DNA of 64,000 nt from Pseudanabaena frigida. Its GTDB lineage: Bacteria > Cyanobacteriota > Cyanobacteriia > Pseudanabaenales > Pseudanabaenaceae. The notes below the pieces were generated by a model that saw nothing but the letters and a program-made list of their open reading frames with translations, made no database searches and was not told the origin of the DNA. The position numbers and the translations under genes are program-made. Positions 1-8,530 of this stretch are shown here, in pieces; the stretch's first letter is position 1; each line of letters starts with the position of its first letter. Location of the stretch: positions 186,001 to 250,000 of the forward strand of contig QBML01000001.1 of assembly GCA_003242085.1 (NCBI GenBank), in the 5' to 3' direction.

Positions 1-503
1 ATCGCAGCGCTCAGCGCTTGCTGATTCGGGCTGATGGTACGCAAATTAAATCTTTGCGCGATATGATTGGCAAGCGGGTTGGGGTTGTAGCAAATAGTGG
101 TGGCGCGGCGATCGCGGAAACCTATAATAAAAATAGGGGTAACGCCATTCGTTTATTTTCATCAAGAGATCTAGATCGGATGGTTATCCAATTACGTGAT
201 CGTCAACTTGATGCGATGATTCTTGATGAACCTGTTGCAGTATGGCAGATACGAAACAATCCTAACTTTATAATTGTCGGTGAGCCTTTAATTCCGATTC
301 GTTTAGTAGCGATCGTCAACAAAGATGACGTTTCACTCAAAAAAGCGGTAGATAAGGCTTTAACTGAGATGCTTCAAGACGGTAAACTCGAACAGATACT
401 TAAGAGGTGGAACCTGTGGGAAAGCCAGAAAACTTTAAAATCAACAAAGGTCTTGCCAGCTACGGTATTAGCGATCATTACGCCGTACTCGGTTTACCAA
501 TGA
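1..503 (+). CDS. periplasmic solute-binding protein, family 3 (3' part only)
   Basis: The reading frame is open to the left edge, so only the C-terminal ~167 residues are present. The fragment shows the second lobe of a bacterial extracellular solute-binding protein family 3: a GKRVGVVANSG stretch, then a D-R-Q-L-D-A-M-I-L-D segment that usually contacts the hinge, and the usual end with DGKLEQILKRWNLW. Such proteins bind amino acids or similar polar solutes in the periplasm for an ABC importer, or act as sensor modules. No permease or ATPase partner is visible. The last ~30 codons overlap the next gene and run past the normal end of the family, so the true C-terminus may be unusual. Substrate is unknown. 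Confidence 0.8.
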   Translation, partial: RSAQRLLIRADGTQIKSLRDMIGKRVGVVANSGGAAIAETYNKNRGNAIRLFSSRDLDRMVIQLRDRQLDAMILDEPVAVWQIRNNPNFIIVGEPLIPIRLVAIVNKDDVSLKKAVDKALTEMLQDGKLEQILKRWNLWESQKTLKSTKVLPATVLAIITPYSVYQ

Positions 504-1312
504 CAACCGATGCCGCTCAAATCCGTAAAAAATTTCTCAAGCTTGCCAAAATCTTACATCCCGATGTATTTGGCAGAACTCCCGAAGAAAAAGAGACTGC
601 CACTAAATATTTTTCGAAGATGGTTAGTCCTGCCTATCAATTGCTTAACCATGATCGCGAGCGGGGAGAATATTTAGCAACATTAAGAATGTTTGCTCAA
701 AGCAAAAAGCAAAAAGAAGAAGCTCTCACCCTCAGCTCAGAAATAGCTCAGAAGCTATATCGAATCCCCCATGAAATTACTTACAAGCAATATGTCGAGC
801 AAGTTGCTCCCAAGCAATACGATTCTCTAGAGTCAATTTTGGAATATACATCGACTCTCAGCGAGTTAAATCTCGTGTATTTAATTACCCAATCTAGCCT
901 CAGCTTTACTACAGGCAGTAGTGCTGCATCTGCGGCTCCGATCGCAAGCGCAAATGGGAATACAGTTTCAAATCCTGCCCCCCAACCCGCACAATCTCCA
1001 GCTCTGCGGAATCTGAATATGGCAGAGCTATTCATTACTAAGAAGCAATGGACTGATGCTCTCAAGGAACTAATTAATGCTGAAAAGCTCGATCCTAATA
1101 ATGCTAAAGTCTACGCTCTTAAGGGCTTGGTACAAATGAATCAAAATGCAGCCGCGATCGCTAAAGCTAGTTTTCAAAAAGCACTCAAACTCGATCCAAA
1201 AGAGCCAACTGCACTCAAATATCTCAGCCAAGTAAATACCGCAGCACAGCCAAAAGCTCCTGAAAAGCAGCCAGAAAAGAAAGGTGGACTATTTGGTTGG
1301 GGTAAAAAATAA
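416..1312 (+). CDS. J-domain and TPR protein
   Basis: The N-terminus holds a J domain (DHYAVLGLP, then KILHPDVFGR with the HPD tripeptide needed to stimulate Hsp70). The C-terminal part, after an Ala/Pro/Asn-rich linker, has TPR-like helices (MAELFITKKQWTDALKELIN, AKVYALKGLVQMNQ) and ends in a basic GLFGWGKK tail. I chose GTG 416 because AAGAGG at 402-407 sits eight bases upstream; GTG 407 is possible. The start lies inside the preceding gene, an overlap of 88 bp in another frame, which suggests translational coupling. Likely a cochaperone that recruits DnaK to a client; the client is unknown. The family is common in cyanobacteria. Confidence 0.85.
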   Translation: MGKPENFKINKGLASYGISDHYAVLGLPMTTDAAQIRKKFLKLAKILHPDVFGRTPEEKETATKYFSKMVSPAYQLLNHDRERGEYLATLRMFAQSKKQKEEALTLSSEIAQKLYRIPHEITYKQYVEQVAPKQYDSLESILEYTSTLSELNLVYLITQSSLSFTTGSSAASAAPIASANGNTVSNPAPQPAQSPALRNLNMAELFITKKQWTDALKELINAEKLDPNNAKVYALKGLVQMNQNAAAIAKASFQKALKLDPKEPTALKYLSQVNTAAQPKAPEKQPEKKGGLFGWGKK

Positions 1313-1342
1313 ATCATGAAGTTTCTCGCTATGGAACATCAA

Positions 1343-1400
1343 TAAAACCTAAATTTTTAGGAGATGGGATTTACCTATCTTCTAAAATTTGGGTTTATCT
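1343..1400 (+). terminator. imperfect hairpin after the J-domain gene
   Basis: TAAAACCTAAATTTTTAGGA pairs imperfectly with TTCTAAAATTTGGGTTTA further right. It lies about 30 bp after the stop codon and probably ends transcription. A second weak pair (AGCCCA at about 1417 with TGGGCT at about 1435) follows. Confidence 0.5.
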
Positions 1401-1446
1401 CAAGACAGTAGGCAAAGCCCACAAAGTCAAATTTGGGCTTTAAAAG

Positions 1447-2493
1447 GTGGTTTTTGGTCACTTTAGATACAGCGAGGCAAAAAACTTGGATTTCCGCAGA
1501 CTAAAATACTATCGCCATAATTCACTCATTCTCGTCGCTAGTGGCGATCTCCATCTCATATCGAGTATTTCTGAAGTTTTAGCCGCGGAAAAATATAATT
1601 GCATCACCGAAACCAGTGGTGAGAAAGCATGGGAAATAATTCTACAAAAGAAACCAGCGATTGTCATTGCTGATTGGACAATTCTCGACGTTTCAGGTTT
1701 AGCACTTTGCCATCGCGTCAAATCTAACCTCAAACATCCCGAACTGATAGCAACTTACTTCATCTTAATTGTTGAGGCGCTTAACTCTAAACAACGTGAA
1801 ATTGGTCTTGAAACAGGAGCAGATGAGTTTCTCAGCAATCCTATTGATAACACAGAACTCAAGACAAGATTGCGGTCGGGCTTACGGGTAAATGCTTTGA
1901 TGCAGTCCTTAATATGGACAAATCAAAGATTGCTAGCCCAAAACGACTTACTAGATGCACTTACATTATCCGATCCTTTGACTAAGGTGCTCAACGAGCA
2001 GGCTTTTGCAGAAGTTACACCCAAAATGATGCAGCAATTCAAAGGATTTGGTGCATATAAAAGCTATGGATTTCTGAGTGTATTGATCGTTGATATTGAT
2101 AAGTTCACCCAAATCATCGAGTCCTATGGCGCTCAAATTGGCGATGAGACAGTTAAAGCGATCGCTGGAAGATTGAACCATAGTTGTGCGGCGAATAGTT
2201 TGATCTATCGCTGCGGTCTTGATGAGTTTGCTTGTGTCACTCCTCACACCGATGCGGAAAGTTGCCAGAAGCTTGCCAACGATCTTTTTGCAAGTATTCG
2301 CAGTCATCCGATTGCTGTTTCGTCGGGGTTACTATTTCCGATGACCATCAGTATTGGTGGTGTAGTCAAATCCTTAGAACATAATAATGACCCAAGTGAT
2401 ATTAATTTTGCCGATCTTGTATCTCTATCGAAGCGTTCTCTTCTACAAGCGCAAAAGTCAGGTGGAGATCGCGCCTACATCGAAGAAGTCTAG
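1447..2493 (+). CDS. response regulator with degenerate GGDEF domain
   Basis: Residues ~25-145 form a receiver domain with the phospho-acceptor candidate D76 in AIVIADWTILD. The conserved lysine of receivers is replaced by Asn131 (LSNPID). Residues ~170-345 match a diguanylate cyclase fold (LSDPLTKVLN, VLIVDIDKF), but the active-site GG(D/E)EF reads GLDEF at 257-261, so cyclase activity is doubtful. It may bind GTP or c-di-GMP-related ligands or act as a protein-protein output. GTG 1447 gives the longest product; a later TTG start near codon 14 is possible. The stop codon shares CTAG with the stop of the convergent ABC ATPase gene. Confidence 0.8.
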   Translation: MVFGHFRYSEAKNLDFRRLKYYRHNSLILVASGDLHLISSISEVLAAEKYNCITETSGEKAWEIILQKKPAIVIADWTILDVSGLALCHRVKSNLKHPELIATYFILIVEALNSKQREIGLETGADEFLSNPIDNTELKTRLRSGLRVNALMQSLIWTNQRLLAQNDLLDALTLSDPLTKVLNEQAFAEVTPKMMQQFKGFGAYKSYGFLSVLIVDIDKFTQIIESYGAQIGDETVKAIAGRLNHSCAANSLIYRCGLDEFACVTPHTDAESCQKLANDLFASIRSHPIAVSSGLLFPMTISIGGVVKSLEHNNDPSDINFADLVSLSKRSLLQAQKSGGDRAYIEEV

Positions 2494-3488
2494 TCTTTAT
2501 GGCGAGAAGCTTTAATTTGCTCGATAAAAAATTCCTCTAAAGTCTGACGCGCTAGTTCGATCGCAATCGCCTTACCGCCAACACTAGATATATATGTCAA
2601 AAACTCTGGTAAGTCCTTAGCCAACTGTCCATGCCAAGTATCACCCTGAAAAATGAGATGCTCTAACCAAGGACGCAACTCCGCCTCGCTACATCCGTGA
2701 CCGCTGACCTGATAAGACTGCTCAGTCCCAAGCAAATCATTTAATGTCCCCATCGCCACCAGTTCTCCCTTGTTAAGGATACCAATGCGATCACAAATCA
2801 ACTCCACATCAGACAAAATATGGCTATTAAAAAATACAGTTTTACCTTGTTTTTTGAGCATCAAAATAATTTCGCGAACCTGATAGCGACCGACGGGATC
2901 GAGACCAGACATCGGCTCATCTAAAAACACGACTTCGGGATCGTTGATCAAAGCTTGAGCAACACCAATTCTTTGCACCATCCCTTTTGAATATTGGCGT
3001 AACTGCTTTTTGCGAGCGACTGACTGCGAAAGTCCTACTAGATCGAGGAGATCGGCGATTCTCTGACGGCGTAATGATGGCGCAACCCCAAACAAACTAC
3101 CAATAAAATCAAGTAGTTCCCATCCTGTCAAATAGTCGTAATAATAAGCATTTTCAGGTAAATAGCCAATTGATTTCTTCGCAGTGCGATCGCCAAGAGG
3201 ATATCCTAAAATTTCACCACTCCCCGAAGTTGGCTGTACGATACCCAACAGAATTTTTAATAATGTAGTTTTACCAGCACCATTTGGACCTAATACACCA
3301 AAGGTTTCGCCTTTGTGAATGGTTAGCGAAAAACTTTGCAAAGAACTAATTTTTTGATTTAGCCAAAAGCCAGTACGATAGGTTTTGCTTAAGCCGTGAG
3401 CCACAATGGCATTGCTTTGAATAATTTGTTGCTGGGATTCGTTAGTCAATACTTCTACCATATCTGCGATCGAAGCTGCAAAGTTCAT
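2490..3488 (-). CDS. ABC transporter ATP-binding protein
   Basis: An ABC-2 type ATPase: Walker A GPNGAGKTT, signature YSKGMVQRIG in place of the usual LSGGQ, Walker B VVFLDEPMSGLDP and an H-loop FNSHILSD. The ~90 residues after the core fit the C-terminal extension seen in exporters of the drug/lipid/polysaccharide type. No permease gene is next to it, so the transported substrate cannot be inferred. The start was set at the first ATG (3488); ATG 3461 (MVEVLTN) is also reasonable because similarity to the family starts after it. The gene converges on the GGDEF-like gene, their stop codons overlapping by four bases. Confidence 0.85.
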   Translation of the reverse strand: MNFAASIADMVEVLTNESQQQIIQSNAIVAHGLSKTYRTGFWLNQKISSLQSFSLTIHKGETFGVLGPNGAGKTTLLKILLGIVQPTSGSGEILGYPLGDRTAKKSIGYLPENAYYYDYLTGWELLDFIGSLFGVAPSLRRQRIADLLDLVGLSQSVARKKQLRQYSKGMVQRIGVAQALINDPEVVFLDEPMSGLDPVGRYQVREIILMLKKQGKTVFFNSHILSDVELICDRIGILNKGELVAMGTLNDLLGTEQSYQVSGHGCSEAELRPWLEHLIFQGDTWHGQLAKDLPEFLTYISSVGGKAIAIELARQTLEEFFIEQIKASRHKD

Positions 3489-3708
3489 TCTGTAGAACAC
3501 TATTTTAAATCACTATTCACCTTACTCAGCAAATATAGCGATCGGTTCTCCCAGACAGGCAATTGATGGATGCATAAGCTTGTTGCTGTGAAATCGTCAT
3601 AGATTGCAAATACAGAAAAGGCAAAAGTCGTTGCTTGTATTGCATATATTTGTTTACGTATAACCTATACAATATAGCCAAATGAGGCTATAAAGCGCCC
3701 AGCTAGCT

Positions 3709-4755
3709 ATGAGTAATCTTTTCTTGCTGCCCCAGAATCCAAGTAAAAAGGAGCGCTTTGCTGCTTCTTGGGAATATTTGCTAGAAAATATTCAAGATCT
3801 GGGTCAGGAGTTCGTTGATTTTTTGACACAGCGATCGGGGAAACAAAGTTCTACCTTTGTTAGAGCTATTAGTCATCCTTTTTTTTCGTCAGACATACAG
3901 CCTGATTTGGCTTTGGAATGTCAAGACTTTGACATTATCTGCGATCACAGGCTCGAAAGTGAAACAAGTAAACACTCGCTAGATATTTACTTGGATATAG
4001 CTAAGTTGCAGACAAAGCCAACCTACGTTGCGTTGATTAGCAACAGTTATTGTCTAATCGAGCCAGATATTTTAGATAGTGATGCTGCCAAAAAGCATTA
4101 TCTTCAGCCACGAGATAATGTTAATTCTTCAATGCCATATTTTTGTTGGCAAGATGTATATGCACTTGTCACGCAGAAGCAGGAGCATCTTGCCCATGAA
4201 TTTGCTGAATACATGCATTTCATGGATATGCAGCCTTGGCAACATAGTATATGGGGAGATCTATTTCTAAATCCTGAGACGGCAACAAGGTTTAGTCAAC
4301 AGTGGTTGGCTACCATCGTTTATCTACAAGAGTTGGAGATATCATCCAAACGCAGTGGCTATAGTTCTTTAGAAGTTTCCTATCCTTTGCCTTGGTTGCA
4401 GTTGTTATACATGTATGCAGCAAGATCGATACAGCATAATAATCTACAGTCTGTCAGTCCCTATCTTGTCGCTACAGTTTGGGTGAAGGGGGATGAGGCT
4501 AATCAGATTCGTTCTTTTCAGGGGATATCCGATCAGTTTACCCTGCCAGAAAATAATGAAGTTATCGTTGAGATTAGAGCAAGCTTGGCTGATGGCTTAT
4601 GGATTTTGAAAACTGGTAGTCGTCCCAAGCTAGCTGCAACATATTACACATCCCTCGATCGCATCGTATCGGCGGATAGTAGGCGGATGCAGCAAAACTT
4701 ATTAGCTTTTACTAAAGCGGTTCTTGCCCATGCCAAAAGTATGAGCTCTCAATAA
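3709..4755 (+). CDS. protein of unknown function
   Basis: A 348-residue soluble protein that I do not recognise. It starts at an ATG in MSNLFLLPQNPSKKERFAAS and has no signal peptide or membrane segment. Residues ~65-110 (PDLALECQDFDIICDHRLE, then LDIYLDIA and YVALISN) have the alternating hydrophobic strand and acidic pattern of a PD-(D/E)XK nuclease-like core, but a clear D...ExK triad is not visible, so this is only a hint. It lies between two divergently placed ABC ATPase genes without obvious functional link. A large palindromic repeat follows about 60 bp after the stop. Confidence 0.6.
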   Translation: MSNLFLLPQNPSKKERFAASWEYLLENIQDLGQEFVDFLTQRSGKQSSTFVRAISHPFFSSDIQPDLALECQDFDIICDHRLESETSKHSLDIYLDIAKLQTKPTYVALISNSYCLIEPDILDSDAAKKHYLQPRDNVNSSMPYFCWQDVYALVTQKQEHLAHEFAEYMHFMDMQPWQHSIWGDLFLNPETATRFSQQWLATIVYLQELEISSKRSGYSSLEVSYPLPWLQLLYMYAARSIQHNNLQSVSPYLVATVWVKGDEANQIRSFQGISDQFTLPENNEVIVEIRASLADGLWILKTGSRPKLAATYYTSLDRIVSADSRRMQQNLLAFTKAVLAHAKSMSSQ

Positions 4756-4816
4756 TATAGCTATCACTCAAAGTGTAGCTGCGCCTTAACTCCCTATATA
4801 GATTAGCCACTTGTCT

Positions 4817-4887
4817 TAGGACATAAAACCCAAGAATTGATTGGCGGCGCAGAGCGCCGCCAATCAATTCTTGGGTTTTATGTCCTA
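4817..4887. repeat. perfect 34-bp-arm palindrome, class A (type copy)
   Basis: Bases 4817-4850 pair exactly with 4854-4887 around the loop AGA. The outer part reads TAGGACATAAAACCC, the inner part next to the loop GGCGGCGC, and the part between them, AAGAATTGATT, is not shared with other copies. Left flank TAGCCACTTGTCT and right flank ACTTGGCGACAGCTATAA recur at other class A copies. With the class B palindrome that follows at 4936 it fills nearly all of the 4756-5042 spacer. Confidence 0.9.
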
Positions 4888-4935
4888 GTACACTTGGCGA
4901 CAGCTATAACACCAATTACCGATCGATCGAACCAC

Positions 4936-4984
4936 AATAAAAACCTTAAAAGTATTGTTTAACAACACTTTTAAGGTTTTTATT
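4936..4984. repeat. palindrome, class B
   Basis: AATAAAAACCTTAAAAGT at 4936-4953 pairs perfectly with 4967-4984. After one mismatch the inner part TTGTT pairs with AACAA. The right flank TTGGTTTAGATTTGAGCGC, then CAAGCGCTTT, is nearly the same as the right flank of the copy at 54439, whose arms differ in sequence. It lies downstream of the minus-strand ABC ATPase gene and could also end its transcript. Confidence 0.85.
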
Positions 4985-5042
4985 GGTTTAGATTTGAGCG
5001 CCAAGCGCTTTAAAAGTGGCGACAGCTAACAGCTACATGTTG

Positions 5043-5936
5043 TTAAACATTTCGTGTCACTTCGACATAAATATTTTCAAGGCGGACAGGCTGACGCACG
5101 ATCGAGTCAATTTTAATGCCATCAAATTGTTCTAAAATCTCCTTTAATTCCATTGCCCTTGGCAGCCAAAAAGCTAACTCTCTCCCATAATGACGAAATT
5201 CATATCCAAGTTCGATCGCTCTAGCGATCGCCAAATCTTCAGTGGAAGTACAAACAAGGACTATTTCTTTAGCTGGTACATATTGGCGCAGTTCTTCAAG
5301 ATTCCCCTCAGCTAGCAAACTTCCTTGCTTAATAATCCCAATGCGCTGACAGAGGCGCTCGGCTTCATCTAGCATGTGGGTTGTCAGTAAAATTGCTGTA
5401 TCTTGACTGCGCAAATTACGAATTAATTCCCAAATTTCATACCTAGCTTCGATATCAAGCCCCGTAGTAGGTTCATCTAATATGACTAATTGAGGCTGAT
5501 GCACAAGGGCGATCGCCATACTCAGGCGGCGTTGCATTCCACCACTCAGATTATCAGCAATACTTTTAGCGCGATCGCTCAGTCCAACCAAGTCGAGACA
5601 GTACCGTGCTTGCTTACGGCACATTTCGTCACTGAGTCCATAGAGTTGACCGAAAAATCGTAGATTTTCTTCACAGGTTAAACTCTTATAAAAAATATTT
5701 TCCTGTGGAGCAACGCCAATCAGAGATCTCGATGCCCCTGATGAATTTTGACCATTCATCGTAATGATGCCGCTATCAGACTGGATTAGACCACAGAGAA
5801 TACTAATTGTTGTAGTTTTACCAGCCCCATTTGGACCTAGCAACCCATACACTTCACCTGATTGGATAGCAAAGCTCAAGTCCTGCAAAACTTGCTTCTT
5901 TCCATAAGATTTACAGATTTTGCGAACCTCTAGCAC
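5043..5936 (-). CDS. ABC transporter ATP-binding protein
   Basis: A second stand-alone ABC-2 type ATPase of the multidrug/Na+ exporter group: Walker A GPNGAGKTT, signature LSGGMQRRLS, Walker B LVILDEPTTGLD and H-loop LTTHMLDEAERLC. The C-terminal ~80 residues carry the small domain seen in this group. I set the start at GTG 5936 (VLEVRKICKSYG), where family similarity begins; a TTG at 5978 would add 14 residues. The product is membrane associated only through a permease partner, and none is encoded nearby. The substrate is unknown. Confidence 0.85.
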   Translation of the reverse strand: MLEVRKICKSYGKKQVLQDLSFAIQSGEVYGLLGPNGAGKTTTISILCGLIQSDSGIITMNGQNSSGASRSLIGVAPQENIFYKSLTCEENLRFFGQLYGLSDEMCRKQARYCLDLVGLSDRAKSIADNLSGGMQRRLSMAIALVHQPQLVILDEPTTGLDIEARYEIWELIRNLRSQDTAILLTTHMLDEAERLCQRIGIIKQGSLLAEGNLEELRQYVPAKEIVLVCTSTEDLAIARAIELGYEFRHYGRELAFWLPRAMELKEILEQFDGIKIDSIVRQPVRLENIYVEVTRNV

Positions 5937-6094
5937 AAATATATTTAACTCTTTGAAGTAATGCCTAAAGTATAGCAATCACCATTACAATATAAAGTCC
6001 AAAAAGTAAAGGCGATGAATATCACCTTTATAGCAATAGCCATTTTAGTTAAGATAAAGAGCTCCAAAATCGACGCAAAACGCCGTCTTTTCGG

Positions 6095-8530
6095 CTAATA
6101 CTGCAAGATCGCGTACTCACCCTGAGGCAATAGTAAAGTAGACTCAATCTGATTCTTAACCAATGGACTAACGTATTCAGCATGATTTAAGCATTCAACC
6201 AAAAGCTTATTGGCATCATGGTATGTTCGCAAAATCTTCAACTGATTCTCGCTAAATTGCCATTCTTGAGAACTCTTACGATGCAGAACAATAAGGCTGC
6301 GTAACTTTTTTGACCAATCCAAACCCTTGGCTTGCCACCATTTGGCAAACTTCTCACGATCTTTATGGGGATCGGGAAATTTTTGACGTAAGAATTGTAA
6401 ACCTTTACGTAAATCTGGTTCGAGATTGCAAGCCAATTCTAAAACAGGATGGTTGGCAAAATATAAGGCTAAGTCGAGATTTAGAGCCAGATTAATCGTG
6501 TAGTCGATATCTACCTCTGTTTCCATGGTGTTATCAATTCCCATAGATCGCATTCTGGCACGTTCTAAAGAGCGGGAATGGGCGATGTCTAGTGCCCTAG
6601 CACGATCGAGAGAGCGGGTATTTTCTAGATCGATATCTAGATACAAAGCCCGAATCGTGACGGCTTTGTATGGGGTTTGGATTTGAATTGACTGCTGATT
6701 AACCCATGTCAAAAATGACTGTAGGTGAGGATCTTTGACCACGAGTTCGTCAATTTTACGCTTCATCATTTGCAACATGAGATCGGCTTGTTGAGAAATG
6801 CTGACTGTCATTACGATTACCCCGTGCCAGCGTTTGAGATAAATCCGCTCCAGCAAATATTTTTGAGCTGCCGTAGGATTACTATTAGCAATTCGATAAG
6901 CCGCAAGGTAGTCATGCAAGGTCGTATGAGAGAGGCAATGAATGCCTTTGGCACGTTCAATCAACAAACTATGTTGCCATTTAAGAGTTTGAAAGAGGAG
7001 ATCGCTATCAATTGCAAGATGAGACAAACTACGACTTGATGCAATACAAGCCTGAAAGTCATCTTCAAGTTGATTGTTTTGCCATACATAGCCATGACGA
7101 TCGAGTGACACGATCGCTACGTAGGAGAGGAGATCTTGTTTCTGAGAAACCGATAGTGCTTGATTAGTAGAACTTGGCAAGCATTTAGTCTGCTCCCATG
7201 TGGTCAACTGCAAGTTTAAAATTTCTTGGTAAAAGTTAGGTTTGAGATATTCATAACTATTGAAGACGTTGCAGAGATGTGTAAGAAAAAGTGGGTTGCC
7301 CACAATTTCAGTCAAAGGTTGATTTGTAGCAAGTAGTTGTTGAAATTTTTCGTGTTTTTTGGGCTTTTGGGGGCAAGTAAGCTGAAACCATTTACTTGCA
7401 AATGCAGTTATTTGAGATTCTTGAAAAGGGGCAATTTCTAAAGCTTGAAATGACTCAAGAATATGGGCATAGATAGGATTGCGAGTAGCAAATACCATCC
7501 GATTTTGAGGATAGCGATCGCTAAAGTTTAAAATTTTCTGAGCAATTACATCGCGATGACGATCTGGTAATTCATCGAAACCATCCCAAAGTAATAATAA
7601 ACGTCCTTCTTTAAGCAAATCCTCCAAAGCTTTTATATTTAGATATTCATCCGCCAGTCCATAATTAACAATCTGGGTTTGCAACCATGTCAATGGATCG
7701 TTTAATGAATAATCAACACCACGTGAATCATCAAACGAAACCAGCGATCGCAATGGCAAAAATATAGGCAAGTAGTTTGGTAGTAGATCTCCCTTAATGC
7801 AAGCTGTTGCCCAATACTTAAGTAATACTGTTTTACCTGCTCCTAATCCACCAACCAACAAAATATTTTTGTGTTCTTCTAAAGCCTGATTTGCAGGAAT
7901 TTTGGGCGGCTGGAGCTTAGCCAAGTAAAAGCGATCGTATTGTTCGGGTAATACATTTGTGAAAGCTTCATTGAGATCAATGTGTTGACTACTCGCTGCA
8001 TTAGTAAAGATATGACAATCTACATATAAGTCCTTTAAAGAAAGTGGGGCGTTAACATCAATTACCCTTAGGCGATCGCATTGACGTATTAGCCCAGAAG
8101 CAATATTTTGACGTAGCAAATTCAATGATTTATCCACGCTCATCTGTAAATCCACAGATAAATTACCACTCAAATTTTGATTTGAATTTAAGGGTAATTC
8201 AATATTGTTGAGAATCGGCGAATCTTCTTTAACGGATAGTGTTGAGTTATTTTTATAAACATCTCCGTCAGTATTTTCGAGCTTAGAATTTACTTTTTCT
8301 ATCTTCTCTAGTGATTTTTGGTGAGAGTTCAAAGAAATATTTAGCTTTTCACAAACTAGGTCGTAGGTATTTCTATCAACAATTTCTCCATTCAAAAAGT
8401 TCTCGATTAACTGTACTGCAAGACCGAGTTCTCCCGCCAACTGTAGTGGGGTATATCCCCTGCTCGATATTTCATTGTTAGCTTGGCTAAGAATATCTGA
8501 AGGTGCTCTCAGCATTAATGCTGCAACCAT
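6095..8530 (-). CDS. NACHT-domain NTPase with N-terminal HTH-like region
   Basis: An 811-residue STAND NTPase. Residues ~20-65 resemble a helix-turn-helix (YTPLQLAGELGLAVQLIENF). A low-complexity linker follows, then NACHT: Walker A GGLGAGKT at 227-234, Walker B LLLLWDGFDE at 311-320 and sensor RMVFATRNP. About residues 630-670 hold short Arg/Leu/Ala/Asp repeats (RSLDRARALDIAHSRSLERA). The C-terminal ~110 residues (WQFSENQLKILRTYHDANKLL, ending ESTLLLP) match the conserved helical domain of cyanobacterial NACHT proteins. GAGG nine bases before ATG 8530 supports the start. NACHT proteins act as signal switches, and some bacterial ones give phage defence; no effector domain is obvious here, so the role is open. 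Confidence 0.85.
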   Translation of the reverse strand: MVAALMLRAPSDILSQANNEISSRGYTPLQLAGELGLAVQLIENFLNGEIVDRNTYDLVCEKLNISLNSHQKSLEKIEKVNSKLENTDGDVYKNNSTLSVKEDSPILNNIELPLNSNQNLSGNLSVDLQMSVDKSLNLLRQNIASGLIRQCDRLRVIDVNAPLSLKDLYVDCHIFTNAASSQHIDLNEAFTNVLPEQYDRFYLAKLQPPKIPANQALEEHKNILLVGGLGAGKTVLLKYWATACIKGDLLPNYLPIFLPLRSLVSFDDSRGVDYSLNDPLTWLQTQIVNYGLADEYLNIKALEDLLKEGRLLLLWDGFDELPDRHRDVIAQKILNFSDRYPQNRMVFATRNPIYAHILESFQALEIAPFQESQITAFASKWFQLTCPQKPKKHEKFQQLLATNQPLTEIVGNPLFLTHLCNVFNSYEYLKPNFYQEILNLQLTTWEQTKCLPSSTNQALSVSQKQDLLSYVAIVSLDRHGYVWQNNQLEDDFQACIASSRSLSHLAIDSDLLFQTLKWQHSLLIERAKGIHCLSHTTLHDYLAAYRIANSNPTAAQKYLLERIYLKRWHGVIVMTVSISQQADLMLQMMKRKIDELVVKDPHLQSFLTWVNQQSIQIQTPYKAVTIRALYLDIDLENTRSLDRARALDIAHSRSLERARMRSMGIDNTMETEVDIDYTINLALNLDLALYFANHPVLELACNLEPDLRKGLQFLRQKFPDPHKDREKFAKWWQAKGLDWSKKLRSLIVLHRKSSQEWQFSENQLKILRTYHDANKLLVECLNHAEYVSPLVKNQIESTLLLPQGEYAILQY

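Noticed and set aside
781-1065. Open frame of 94 codons on the minus strand within the J-domain gene
   Set aside because: It lies wholly inside a well-supported gene, has no ribosome site and its product matches nothing known.
4817-4887. CRISPR-like repeat
   Set aside because: Copies are single, kilobases apart and palindromic, with no spacer array or cas genes.
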